Assembly: GCA_033807775.1 (NCBI GenBank)
Contig: CM066315.1
Span: 60,892,320 to 60,956,319, forward strand
From: Saussurea involucrata
Taxonomy: Eukaryota; Streptophyta; Magnoliopsida; Asterales; Asteraceae
Length of the DNA: 64,000 nucleotides
Direction of reading: 5' to 3'
In this document: piece after piece, positions 34,426 to 45,320 of the stretch
How the letters are laid out: each line of letters opens with the position of its first letter
How positions within the stretch are numbered: position 1 is the stretch's first letter
Translations under genes and position numbers: made by a program
Notes under the pieces: model-generated
Databases searched by the model: none
What the model was told of the DNA's origin: nothing
The model's input: the letters and a program-made list of their open reading frames with translations, nothing else

Positions 34426-35590
34426 TGTAAATCAAAGGACAAATCTTGACCCTCCATTCTATTTGATCCAACAATCCACATTAAATAAAATTTTAATTAA
34501 AATTATTAATTAAGGTGATTTGGGGTAAAAAATGAAGTTCATTTCAATCAGACCTACCTTATTTGATTTTTTATTTTCTTTTTTAATTAAAAACTTTTAC
34601 CTCGTCAATTTCTAAACTAAATTATTTTAAAAATTACTAATATTTTAATCAAACAAACTACATCAAAAAACAAGAATTTCATTCTCTTCGATATGACATC
34701 CATCTCGATATAGTTTTTTCTTTATTTTAAGCGTTTTTACGTGAAATGCTATATATGTGTTGTATTCATTATGAATATTTATGTACGTTCAAGTGTACAA
34801 CAACTCGACACCGTAAGTCCGTAACTCGACATTACCCTCTTCTACACTTTCTCCAACGTTGGAAGACACCATCATCGTAACCAAACACCCATCGAGACTG
34901 ATAGAGAACTCATCGAGACCGAGAAAGAACCTATCAAGAAAGGCCGAGAATCCATTCATTGAATTGGTGTATGTTTATGTGTGCTAAACTATAACCCACC
35001 ACCTTCTTTTTCCAACGATAACCTATTGATTGATTTATTATTCGTTTGTATATGTAAACCACAATTTAAGTCGTTCACATATGAGTTATTTAACTGATTC
35101 AGGGATTAAGAAATTTGATAATTTTGATAACCTAGAATTATGATATATAGTCGAGAAAGAATAGAGAGAAATTGATGATAGAATCGTTAACGAGATAGAG
35201 ATCGTATATCGCTGACAATACTTGCGTTGTTGTCGTCGACGATGACTATGAAGTGATCAATGCTTAACGTATTGGTGAAAACACTTACGAGTTTGTGGGT
35301 GGGCGTTTTTCATTTGACGGCTAATAAAAAAAACACGCACCTTAGGGGCGGACCCACTTGATAGCATATAGTGGCCTTTATGGCTTCGTCGTAATGTAAA
35401 AAAATACGTTCTTAAAGGTGCTATTGTATCATTTGGTTGAATGTACCTTATATTACTTCAAACTACAATGATGACACAAGTTGCTTTTGTTAGAGCCGAA
35501 TTGTGTGCATTTTTTTTCATTCCTAATGTGGGTTCGAATCCCGTATGAACCAATTTTGTGAGTTTTTAAGCTCTTAAATTTTTTAAACAA
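34426..35590. other. AT-rich stretch with repeat relics, no gene
   Basis: Contains short relics: gaactcatcgagacc-type words near 34890-34940 and a gtgatatatagtcgagaaag-like block near 35140-35210, both shared with 41360-41480 and 42440-42830. At 35343 aggggcggacccac resembles a hAT end, but no matching right end was found. No convincing ORF. Confidence 0.5.
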
Positions 35591-36660
35591 CCTTCACACC
35601 AATAATAATTTTGTAAAAGCTATCTTCACTTTGATCGATACGACGACCTTACTAATAGAAAGATTCAAAATGCACTCAAGCATATCCAAAAAATAAGGAA
35701 AGGGCGACGATTTGGCACCAGATATCGGGAAGGTGTGGAAAGAGCATCTGTGAGAAGCGAAAAGAGCATCTGTGAGAAGCGGAAAAACCATAAAAACGTC
35801 GATTGTTCATGGATGTTTCAAAAGAAATACCCCTTGTTTATTTTGAATTGATAGTGCTACAGTTAACACCAAGCCACAAGCGGGTCATCCAACTTATATG
35901 GAGTTGATTTATCTTCCAATGCCCGAAGAGAATGAATGTGATAGTCTTGAAGAATGAGCAGAAGATTCTCTTAAGTGATAGCATAACGATGTTGAAATAG
36001 TTATCTCTTCTTTCAGTTCAGAAAAAATGGAGCCAAGTATTAAGGTAACCAAGTATCTTGCTTGGGGTTTTCCTTTGGTTCAAATTCAAAAAATAGGTCC
36101 CTTTTTTAGCAAACTCGTCTATGAATATTCATTCAAAAATGAATGTCAGTCTCTTTCTTTCACAACTAACTCCATTTTCTTAATGTCGATACTTTCTCTT
36201 TCAACGAGCCTCGATCTTGTGGTCCTTCCTTTGGTTATGGTCGATACCTATTGTTGTCAATGAGAAGATCTTCCTCGAATGGGAAAACAAGATCAGATAG
36301 TTACACGGGCGATTCCATTTGGGTGTGGTTGTGTATGGATAGGCTAAGGCACCTTAGTGTGCAAGGGGCTAAGTCGTTCATTCAAGAACCTATGAAATTT
36401 CATCAAGATAAAATGTGGCTATCATTGAGAGATCCATTAGTGACTGGCCCACCCCTTCTGGCAAAGAAAGAAAAGCAGGTGAGTGATCAAAAAAATATTT
36501 CGTTCCCTTTCTTTATGATAGAGCGGAGGTCTCGGATTTTCTGACCCGCCCCCGACTACGTGTCCTTTGGACCCTTGCCCGTTTGCCACCGATGAAAGCA
36601 AGAAGCTCGAAGTAGTCAAATGACGGACCTTAATCTACTTTATTTTATAGCTTACAAAAA
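35591..36660 (+). other. Unassigned block with short open frames
   Basis: This block is less AT-rich than its surroundings. The plus strand has open frames at 36027-36263 and 36251-36544, the latter including SIWVWLCMDRLRHLSVQGAK and WLSLRDPLVTGPPLLAKK. I do not recognise the family. A 20-bp direct duplication (aagagcatctgtgagaagcg) sits at 35739-35780. Organellar DNA or a gene fragment is possible, but I cannot support either. Confidence 0.3.
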
Positions 36661-36785
36661 ATTGTAGACATTCATGTATCTCCATCCATATTCACCATCA
36701 GTTATTTTCACATACATGAATTTGTTGAAGTTTTAATAATTATAATACAAATATGTATGTCGAGGTAAATGAAAGTATATATATA

Positions 36786-37212
36786 CAGGGACGGACCTAG
36801 ACAAATTTTCATACGGTGGCACCATATTTTTTCATACGGTTTTTATCGAAGTGTCTTTCATCTTTTTTATCAACGTTCAATATCGTCTGATGTGTTTTTA
36901 GCCAAATTTTGGCGTTTTGAGAGATTTTTAACGTTTTTTGCTTGATTTCAGAGGAATTTTAAGTTTTTTTTTATCAATTTCGAGAGATTTTTCGGTATTT
37001 TTTGTTGATTTCAAGAGACTTTTTCGGTTTTTTTGGTTGAATGGGTATAAGATTTGGGTCTTTTTCAGTTTAGGTGCACCCCTTGTAGTTTCCAAATGAA
37101 TACAGTAGCACCTCCTAAATCGATACGTTAACACCTTCACAAAAACAAATTTTTTTACCCTTGGTCGGAAAATTCTTACGGTGGCACGTGCCACCACGTG
37201 CCCCTCATGGGG
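36786..37212. mobile_element. hAT-like MITE
   Basis: Left end cagggacggacctag, right end ggggtccgtcccta. Similarity continues inward through cggtggcacc and its inverted form ggtggcac(gtgcc). The length of about 427 bp and the CAGGGACGG-type end fit non-autonomous hAT elements. The 8-bp target duplication cannot be fixed because the flanks are (TA)n. Confidence 0.6.
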
Positions 37213-37336
37213 TCCGTCCCTAGATATATCGTGTATGAATACAGGTGGACAAAGGTGATAAAACTACACATGTAATTAGTCGTTATCTTTTACTTAGAAA
37301 TGGTAATAGTAAATTAAACTCCAACTGTTAGATCAA

Positions 37337-37501
37337 CACTACAAAACAAAAGGGCTTTACCGACAGAAAAATCGTTCGGTTATCCGCCGGAGAAAGTGGA
37401 TCTCACGGATGGATAAAACATGGTCGGTGATCATGATTACCGACAGATTTACCGGTATCCATTGAAAAAGAACGTCGGTGAAGATCCTTTATTTTGTAGT
37501 G
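37337..37501. mobile_element. CACTA-type MITE
   Basis: A 165-bp element starting CACTACAAAA and ending TTTTGTAGTG, flanked by the 3-bp duplication CAA (37334-37336 and 37502-37504). Internally it has ccgacag, cggt and ggtcggtgat repeats as in subterminal transposase-binding sites. These features define the CACTA (En/Spm) superfamily. Confidence 0.85.
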
Positions 37502-37705
37502 CAAACTAAAAATGTTGTCCATCGTCATAAAACATTCAGATGACAATCATGTAGTAATATACAACTTTAATCGCATTATTATAAACATGAAAGACCCAAA
37601 ATAACAAGGTCGAATTTAAAAGTTACCAAATATTAAATTTTGGACCAAATAAATTATACATAAAAAACGAGTATTTTATTATCTTTAATTTGATTATTAT
37701 GTTAT

Positions 37706-37905
37706 TAGGGTAGGGTTCGGTGAAAAGTACGTTGAGTTAATGTGAGAAATATAAGCAATGGTTATCTATCGTTGGATGCACATTAGGATGAGATACACTG
37801 AGATATATCGGATTAATCCTCGTATCAAGCATGATTCATGGATGGACTTGAGATTAAATGTGATAAAGGGTTCAAATCCACTACTCATACTTCTTTCGCT
37901 AATAG
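37706..37905. mobile_element. MITE family beta, second copy
   Basis: Matches the ends and interior of 32068-33445 without the hAT insert: agggtagggttcggtgaaaa at the left, ggatgcacattaggatgaga in the middle and ccactactcatacttc at the right. It is about 200 bp and more diverged than the first copy. Confidence 0.55.
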
Positions 37906-38456
37906 ATTTTTTCACACGATCCTTGGCATTTTCTTTATTATATATATCTTTATATTTTCTACCAGGTTATGAGCCTTCCTACAAACTTTTCTTTTGAAAG
38001 TTCATTTACCTCATGTGATCATCATTCACATAGAAGTTTGTGTGAAGAGTTCTCACAATACTCAACTTCATTTCAATACAAGTTTCATTGAAAGATTTTG
38101 TAAACGGTTTTTACACATGAATCTTCACGTTAAAGTTGTGTGATTTTTTATGTGAAAGTTAAAAATTAATACCATAAGGGGTTCTGTTTTTAATAAACAA
38201 AGTTCAAGAATGATAACAAGGAAAACCATTATATAATAGGAACGATGACTAGGAAAACCACCATACTACACGGATGATATCCATAATTTACTCATATTTT
38301 TATGTACAACCATTAAAAGATATATATATATATATATATATAGGCTGGGTATCAAATACAAATCAAATGGATTGTACAAACCGTACAAACTCAATCTAGC
38401 TTCATGAATCTGTAATCTAGCTTCATGAATATATAATTTGGCTTCATGAATCTATA
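37906..38456. other. AT-rich spacer, no gene
   Basis: Contains (TA)n at 38321-38342 and three near copies of tagcttcatgaatctgtaat (38395-38455). Between about 38020 and 38165 the words gtgtgaa and gtgaaagtt recur. No reading frame of note. Confidence 0.5.
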
Positions 38457-38665
38457 TTTTCCGTGAGACCGTGAGACCAAATAATTAACACTAAACCTTC
38501 ACAGCAAAAGACTGTGAAGGTACTGTGATGGTAAACCTTCACAGTGTTTTGCTGTGAATGTTTGCTGTTTTTCTTACCTTCACATTGAATCACTGTGAAG
38601 GTTTAATGTTAATTTTTTGGTCTCACGGTCTCACGAAAACAGGTTGGTCTCACGTGAACCCAACC

Positions 38666-38670
<5 letters not shown>
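38457..38670. mobile_element. Foldback MITE (family alpha), copy B, opposite orientation
   Basis: ccgtgagaccgtgagaccaa then attaacactaaaccttcaca at the left is mirrored by gtttaatgttaattttttgg and tctcacggtctcacg at the right, ending cacgtgaacccaacc before (TA)n. The left terminus lacks the outer ttgggttca part that copies A and C keep, so this copy is slightly truncated on that side. Confidence 0.8.
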
Positions 38671-38700
<30 letters not shown>

Positions 38701-38888
38701 AGAGATATTTTACAAACCACATTTATTTTACAAACTATACAAACTAAAATCAACCAATCAGATATTTTCATTGAATTTTTGTATAATTTCAATTTAGAGG
38801 GTATAGTTGGCAATCCACGTCACATGGTATATTTATGAATTTTTTTTAAGTTATCCGTAATTATAGATAGTTAAACATTATAATCTTG

Positions 38889-39610
38889 TGTTAGCTCCAA
38901 CTTCTACTTTTTTATAGAAGTATTGAGAAATTGGCTAAGTATAGACTACGACAGAGGTTCTGCCAAGACACCGATAGAAGACCAAGTGAAGACTCAACTA
39001 AAGACGTTCACAGAGGACAAGGCCACAGAGCCTCTGCCATACTTGACAGAGCCTCTGTGGTAAGAAGACTGAAGACTTGGAAGATTACTTGAAGATCAAG
39101 ACGAAGACAATCGTGCTTCTCATGATCTCTGTTGTACGAAGATTCTGAAGATCATTCGTACAAGGCGTGCTCTGACAACTCCACGTGTCAAATTCTGATG
39201 GGTTTCAGCCTTTAGCAGAAAACGGCGCACTACATTAACGTTGTACCAGTAGCAGTTCCACGATCGTGTCTTGTACCTTTAAGTTCTTTATGTCTAGAAC
39301 TTGTCCCCTGATGAATAGTATAAATAGAAGACTCATGTTGAGCTCTTCTATTAAGCTTTGCACGACACACACACACACACTCTTAGAGCAGATTTCTCGT
39401 CTAACTTTCGGTGTTCTTGGTGTTCTATTTATATCAATATACAGTGGGTTATTGAGTTAATTATCTGAATTATTTCCACTTTGTGTATTTGATATTGTGT
39501 GTCTTTCTACCAAACATTATCTTATTAGTTCGTTTAAAACGCTTCCGCAACTCTTATCTGTTTGAACTAATAGGTATTTAAATCATTGTTAAGCAATATA
39601 GGAACCAACA
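38889..39610 (+). repeat. Solo LTR (722 bp)
   Basis: Begins TGTTAGCTCC and ends GGAACCAACA, flanked by the 5-bp duplication TCTTG (38884-38888 and 39611-39615). A TATA box, tataaatag, lies at 39319-39327. No internal domain is attached, so it is the product of recombination between two LTRs of one element. The orientation is inferred from the TATA box. Confidence 0.88.
39319..39327 (+). promoter_or_regulatory. TATA box in the solo LTR
   Basis: tataaatag about 290 bp before the LTR end, the normal place for the U3/R border. It is followed by a (CA)n tract at 39364-39380. Confidence 0.6.
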
Positions 39611-39829
39611 TCTTGTTTTTATATATATCTTAATGTTTTCCTTTTTATTTATTAACTAAACGGATATATATTCAAGCAAAATCATTGTATACATAAAAAT
39701 TAATTTTTTGCCTTTTTTAATTACTTTATTTATTAATTACGTTTTTATTTTCTAATTTTTTTCTTTTAACTACGGTTTTATTTTCTAATTAAATTTAACA
39801 TTTTTTTTCTAATTATAATTTTTTTTTAA

Positions 39830-39965
39830 TTACGGTTTCATTTTGGTTTCAATTAAGTTTCATTATGTTTCATCATGGTTTTAATAAAGTTTCATTATGT
39901 TTCATCATGGTTTTAATAAAGTTTCATTATGTTTCATCATGATTTCGATAAGGTTTCATTATGGT
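39830..39965. repeat. ~32-bp tandem repeats (gtttcattatgtttcatcat)
   Basis: Four near copies of aagtttcattatgtttcatc plus atggttttaat. Looser ttcat-type repeats continue to about 40180. Confidence 0.75.
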
Positions 39966-40489
39966 TGCAACAACGTTTCATCTAAACGATGAAATATGTT
40001 TTAAAGCTTTGTATGGAGATGAAACTATTTCACTATAAGTAAGGTTTCAATATGGCTTCAACAAAATTTCACTACGGCTTCACTATCGTTTTCCTACTAT
40101 TTCACCATGTCAAATTGTCAATGATGAAATAAGATTTTATTATGTTGCACTATAATTTTGATAAGGTTTCATTATATGTTGCACTATTATTTCAATAATA
40201 TTTTAATGATTATAATTTATTAAAAAAATCATTTCATTGTCATCAAATATTCTTCACACTTTTTAATCAAGTCTCTAAAATGGTGTTATTTGATAACTTT
40301 CCAATATTAGGCTTTCATGGTCTATTTTACTATTTTGTCCTTCTGACACAAGTTTTATGAATTTAATAAAATAATTTTTAATTTTTATTACCTAAAATAA
40401 CACCATTTAAATCTTAACCGTTGATTGATAAAATCTAGGGTATATAGGTGGATTGCAAAGTTTGTAAAATAAACATGGTTTGCAAATGA

Positions 40490-40491
40490 AA

Positions 40492-40545
<54 letters not shown>
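40490..40545. repeat. (TA)n microsatellite
   Basis: A long (TA)n tract joined directly to (GA)n and then to foldback MITE copy C. Confidence 0.9.
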
Positions 40546-40560
<15 letters not shown>

Positions 40561-40782
40561 GGTTGGGTTCACGTGAGACCAACATGTTTTCGTGAGACCA
40601 CAAAATTAACACTAAACCTTCACAGTGATTCATTGTGAAGGTAAAAAAAACAGCGAACTTTCACAGTAAAAACACTGTGAAGGTTTACCTTCACAGTCTT
40701 TTGCTGTGAAGGTTTAGTGTTAATTTTTTGGTCTCACGGTTTCACGGAAATAGCCTGGTCTCACATGATCTCAAGTTTATGT
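40545..40782. mobile_element. Foldback MITE (family alpha), copy C
   Basis: gggttgggttcacgtgagac at the left, with the arms meeting at aaacactgtgaaggtttacc / ttcacagtcttttgctgtga. The right arm ends ggtctcacatgatctcaa before gtatatatat. It is closely similar to copies A and B. Outer flanks are (TA)n, with (GA)n only at the left. Confidence 0.8.
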
Positions 40783-40806
40783 ATATATATATATATATAT
40801 ATATAT

Positions 40807-41692
40807 GTAGCCATAGGTTCATTCTGAATGCTAAATGTGTGAAAAGTAGAGAAGTGATTCTTGCCCTTCATCTAAAAGATGGTCAATATTTGAGGTTTTG
40901 ATTGTGAAGCACCGGATAACTCGGTCGCATGGTAAAAGCTGTGCAAAAGATAGAGGGGTGGTTTCATAACTTTTAAAAATACGCAACAAACAAGTTGATA
41001 TGTGAACCCATGTGATTCACATATGTGCATATGTGAACTTGTGTGATTCATATATGAACTATATGTTCACATGTGAACCAACGTAATTCATATATGAACT
41101 ATTTAACTAATTCACATATGAACCCGCATGATTCGCATATGAACTACATATTAATATGTGAACCCGTGTAATTCATGTAAGAACTATTTAATGGATTAAC
41201 ATATGAACCCGTGTGATTCACGTATGAACTATTTATCTGATTCACGTGTGAACTATTTATCTGATTCACGTGTGAACTATTTAATTGATTCATATATGAA
41301 CTCAAATGATTTGCATATGAACTATTTTAAAGACATTCGCATATAAACTATCTAATATCACAGATTAAGAAATTTGATAACCTAAAATTGTGATATATGG
41401 TCGAGAAAGAATCAAGAAATAAATGATAGAATCATTAACGTGACTGAGATCGTATATTGCCGACCAAACTTTCATTTTTGTCGTCGACGACCGATGAACT
41501 AATCAATAGCTAATGGGTCTATCTTGATTATCGTCGCCGCTTTACCATATTACCAATTCTTAAAATATGTTCAAGATTTGCGGCTTTGACTGTGAAACAC
41601 CAGATAATTTGATCATTTGAGCTAAGGTCTAGGATCACTTCTCTACTTCACACATGTACAATTACCACTTCTCATTTGAGCATATCCCTATA
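40807..41692. mobile_element. TIR element, family gamma, copy 1
   Basis: The left end tagccataggttcattctga through agtagagaagtgattc is an inverted repeat of about 65 bp of the right end (41625-41692, minus: agtagagaagtgatcctag). The interior contains about 27-bp degenerate repeats (41000-41345, cacatatgaactat words) and a block shared with 35125-35230. No ORF. Confidence 0.6.
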
Positions 41693-41889
41693 TAGCCATA
41701 AGTTCATTTGAGAAGTGCTAAATGTATGAGAAGTAGATAAGTGATCCTAGCCCTTCATCTTAAAAATGGTCAAGATTTGCGGCGTTGACTATGAAACACC
41801 AGATAATTTGATCATTTGAGCTAAGTGCTAGGATAACTTCTCTACTTCTCACACAATTACCACTTCTCATTTGAGCATCTTCCTATATA
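41693..41889. mobile_element. TIR element, family gamma, copy 2 (MITE-sized)
   Basis: Same ends as copy 1 (agccataagttcatttgaga left, tctcatttgagcatcttcct right), with the ends almost touching and only about 60 bp between them. It is an internal-deletion form placed head-to-tail between copies 1 and 3. Confidence 0.65.
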
Positions 41890-42840
41890 TCCATAAGTTC
41901 ATTTGAGAAGTGCTATATGTATGAGAAGTAGATAAGTGATCCTAGCCCTTCATCTAAAAAATGGTCAAGATTTGCGGTTTTGACTGTGAAGCACCGGATA
42001 ATTCAGTCGCATGGTAACACTTATGATGAAGATAGAGAGGTAGTTTCGTAACTTTTACAAATAGCCGGAAAACAAGTGCATATGTGAACCTGTATGATTC
42101 ACATATGAACTGTGTGATTCACATATGAACTATATGTTCATATGTGAACCCATGTAATTCATATATGAACTATTTATTTGATTCATGTATGAACCTGAGT
42201 GATTCACAAATGAACTATATGTTCATATGTGAACCCATGAAATTCATATATGAAATATTTACCTAATTCACATATGAACTATATGTTCATATGTGAACCC
42301 ATGCAATTCATATATAAACTATTTAACTAATTCACATATGAACTTGTGTGATTCAAATATGAACTATTTATCTAATTTACATATGAACTATTTAACCTAT
42401 TCATATATGAACTTGTACATATGAACTATTCTACCACTTTCAAATTTTATAAAGATGAATCGGGAACCCATCGAGACCAATCAAGAACGCATAGAGATCG
42501 ATGGAGAACCCATTGGGATCGATTGACACCAAATCGAGACTAATCGAGAACCCATCGAGACCAATTGAGACTAATCAACAATCCATTCATTTACTTGGTG
42601 TGTGGTTGCTTGTGTGTTAAAATCGTAACCTAATACCTTCATTTTTCATTGAGACTGATTGAGAACCTATAGAGTAAATGATTGTGTGTCTCTGTGTGTA
42701 AAAGCATAACCTACTACTTTTAACTTTTATCGAGATGGATCGGGAATTCTATCAAGACGAATCGAGAACTCATCGAGATCAATCGAGAACCCAATGAAGA
42801 AAAAGAAAGAAAAACTAGAGTATGTAGAGTTGACACTATA
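41890..42840. mobile_element. TIR element, family gamma, copy 3 (right end lost)
   Basis: Starts ccataagttcatttgagaag and repeats the copy 1 interior, with the cacatatgaactat repeats at 42070-42430 and an atcgagaacccatcgagacc array at 42460-42790. No right end is recognisable, so it is truncated or runs into the next repeat. Confidence 0.5.
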
Positions 42841-43340
42841 GGTAGTATATTCATGATGAGTAATATGTATATCAATGATGAATATTACGGTGAAAATTAA
42901 TATTTATGTTAAATATCATACTAATATAAAAACTAGAGAGTTATTTTACACAGATTATACATAAATATTGATGATGAATAATATATATTCGTGATGAATA
43001 ATATATATTCATGATGAATAGTTTGTTTGTTCATGATAAATGTTATAGTGAAAACGTATATTCATGACAAATATCATAATGATAGCTTGAAATGTTGAAA
43101 AGTTGTTATATACACATGAAGATATATAAATATTCATGATGAATGGTATGTATATTCATGATGAATGTTATAGTAGAACTGTATATATTAATGATAAATA
43201 TCATATTGATGTATGAATACTAAAGAGCTATTATATACACGTGAACATATATGTATATATATATATTCATGATGAATGATATAAAGAAAATGTATATTCA
43301 TGATGAATAATGTTTATATTTGTAATAACTCAGAATCCAA
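42840..43340. repeat. Degenerate attcatgatgaata minisatellite
   Basis: The word attcatgatgaat(a/g)at recurs at irregular spacing (for example near 42850, 42993, 43010, 43078, 43136, 43158, 43269, 43298), alternating with atgttatagtgaaa. No gene. Confidence 0.65.
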
Positions 43341-44031
43341 AACAACAATAAGATGAAATTATAGCCAAACTACCCTAATATAAATCAAGTAAAATATATT
43401 CTTTACATCTCAAAGGTTTGCAACGGGTAAACACATCCACATCTGAAAATTATTACAGCCAATGGTAAACTAAGTAGAACTATCTAAACCAAGCTTTCTC
43501 TAAGAGCATCACATCTTTCTCTTTCCCTTTGGAAGAACTTCTAATATTACCATTACCTGAAAATGGTTTAAGTTTGAAAAGCGAGGGTTAGACCATAAGG
43601 TCCAGTGAATTCCCTCTCAATTAACATAAGTAAGAAATTTAAGCATAATGTAGCAAACCGCCGTAAAATCCTAAATATATTCGAGTTGATGACCAAATAT
43701 AAACAACGGGCTTTGCACAATGTTCGTAGACTACCGTCACTCCACTGTAATGTTTATAAACAAGGCCAAAGAAGATGTCCATCCAATGTGCTCATAAAAA
43801 CTATTCAAGGCACTTGGAATAATTATCTCACAATGGATAACCACTATCCCAAGGTACACTAATTTCACTGTGTAAACCCAAATCCCAAAGACAAAACCAT
43901 AACATTCAGTGTTAATAATATCTAAAGAATTAATCACCTAAGATGTCAAAGTATAAAAACGATACCAAATCTTAGAACCATAATAAGAGTTTAGAATACA
44001 ATAATAAGCAATTCCACATTCTTAAATGTAA
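43341..44031. other. LTR-like fragment, no gene
   Basis: Starts just after tgtaataactcagaatcc and runs to the tgtaacacccg at 44032. Words such as accataaggtccagtgaatt recall the transcript-end side of plant gypsy LTRs, but no partner or target duplication is visible. The plus frame 43605-43862 has no domain. Confidence 0.4.
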
Positions 44032-44107
44032 CACCCGAATTTTGGGGTAAGTATAATTTGAAGTTTTATAGGTAATTTAACCTTAAATTGGTTTTTTGGA
44101 AATATTA

Positions 44108-44404
44108 TGTTAGAACCATAAATGTCCTATTAAATAGAAAGCTATATAAAGAGTTTTATATTAATTGTAAAAGCCTTATATTGTTAAATGAGCTTTAGTG
44201 ATTTAATGGGCTTAAGATTATTAAGCCTTAGTATTTAAAGGTTGTTTTTTTAGAAATTAGGTTAGACGAATTATATTACATTGTGCGCTTCATCGAATTG
44301 AGAGAGAGTTTGATTTCCATTCCATTACTTGTAACTCTCGTTAATCATTCAATACAAAGTTGTTCGTTCAATTCATTGTTACTTGATCGTTAATGGGATT
44401 ATCA
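44108..44404 (+). repeat. 5' LTR of the plus-strand element
   Basis: 297 bp, TGTTAGAACC to GGATTATCA. The TATA box tatataaa is at 44143-44150, and the same box is at 57457-57464 in the partner LTR. It is followed after 2 bp by the primer binding site. Confidence 0.85.
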
Positions 44405-45282
44405 ATTGGTATCAGAGCAGAGGGACAAGAAATCGATTCAGAGGTATCACCTTTTCACTCTGTGTTCTTTAAACGGTGCATGGTAAGAGGTTTTCTGATT
44501 TTTGAGGTTTTTGTTAAAATTAGTGATTTCTAATTGTTTCATTCTATCTATTTGGGTTATAAATTGATTTTGGTAAAGTTTCATATTCAAATTCTAAGTT
44601 TTTAAGCACCAATTTGAAAAATCAGTTCCTGAAGTCGTGTGAACTGTTCTTCAAAAAATTTGGTGTTTTTTCGAAAGATTTGGTTCAAGATCGATTTGGG
44701 TTTGTTGCTTTGGTGTTTCTATTTGGTTGTGCAATTTCTTGGAACCAAAATCATCCAACTGAGTTGAACATCAGATCCGATAAAGGCGCCCAGAACAAAT
44801 TCGGACGTTGATCTTCCTTTTGCGGGTAAGTACTCTTATTCAAATCCGGATACGTTTCACCTGGATAATCACACTATCTGGAAAAAATTACGTTCGGATC
44901 CCACAGAGTCCGGTTACTTTTCCAATCACAGTTACCCGGAAACATTATACGGCTTATTTACATATACGGATCTATTTATCCGGATTCCTTATCCAGTTTT
45001 CACTATATCTGGACTTTCATATCCGGATTTCTCTATTCGGATTTCTCCTAGATTTTCACTCGGTTTGTCATAATACCCGGATTCTAACCCAGATCTTAAC
45101 ACATCCGGATTCTTCATCCGGATTTCACCTATCCGGATTTCACATATCCGGGATTTCACTTATCCGGATTCCTTTTATCTGGATTCTCTATCCAGGAAAC
45201 CACACCCGGATCACATATTCGAGAGTTTACTGACATCACAGTTTAAAAAAATATCTCATGGTGCTGCCCCGTGCTAAGTCGT
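44405..45282 (+). other. Leader of the plus-strand element, CCGGAT-rich
   Basis: Primer site then leader. From 44830 to 45235 the palindromic word atccggat and one-base variants recur about twenty times at irregular 10-30-bp spacing. The small frames (44614-44811, 44808-45233) have no domain features. Confidence 0.6.
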
Positions 45283-45320
45283 AGGAGGGGGACATTTGTG
45301 TATTCAGTGATAATGTGTCT
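45283..45320 (+). pseudogene. Start of the coiled-coil gag frame before the gypsy insertion
   Basis: After a TAG at 45282-45284 the frame runs open to the TGTCT at 45316-45320. With the gypsy element discounted it continues in phase into 53644 onward. The coding sequence was therefore split by the insertion. Confidence 0.6.

Larger units (their letters stand above)
38698..40488. mobile_element. TIR element containing a solo LTR
   Basis: tttacaaaccacatttattt then tacaaactatacaaac at 38709-38750 is mirrored at 40448-40487 (minus: tttgcaaaccatgtttattt then tacaaactttgcaatcc). The interior is AT-rich and non-coding, with a solo LTR at 38889-39610 and ttcat repeats at 39830-40180. The flanks are (TA)n on both sides. 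The class is undetermined. Confidence 0.55.

Noticed and set aside
35531..35541. Perfect Pol III B box word ggttcgaatcc as evidence of a second SINE or tRNA gene
   Set aside because: No A box at suitable distance, no cloverleaf, no target duplication or A tail.
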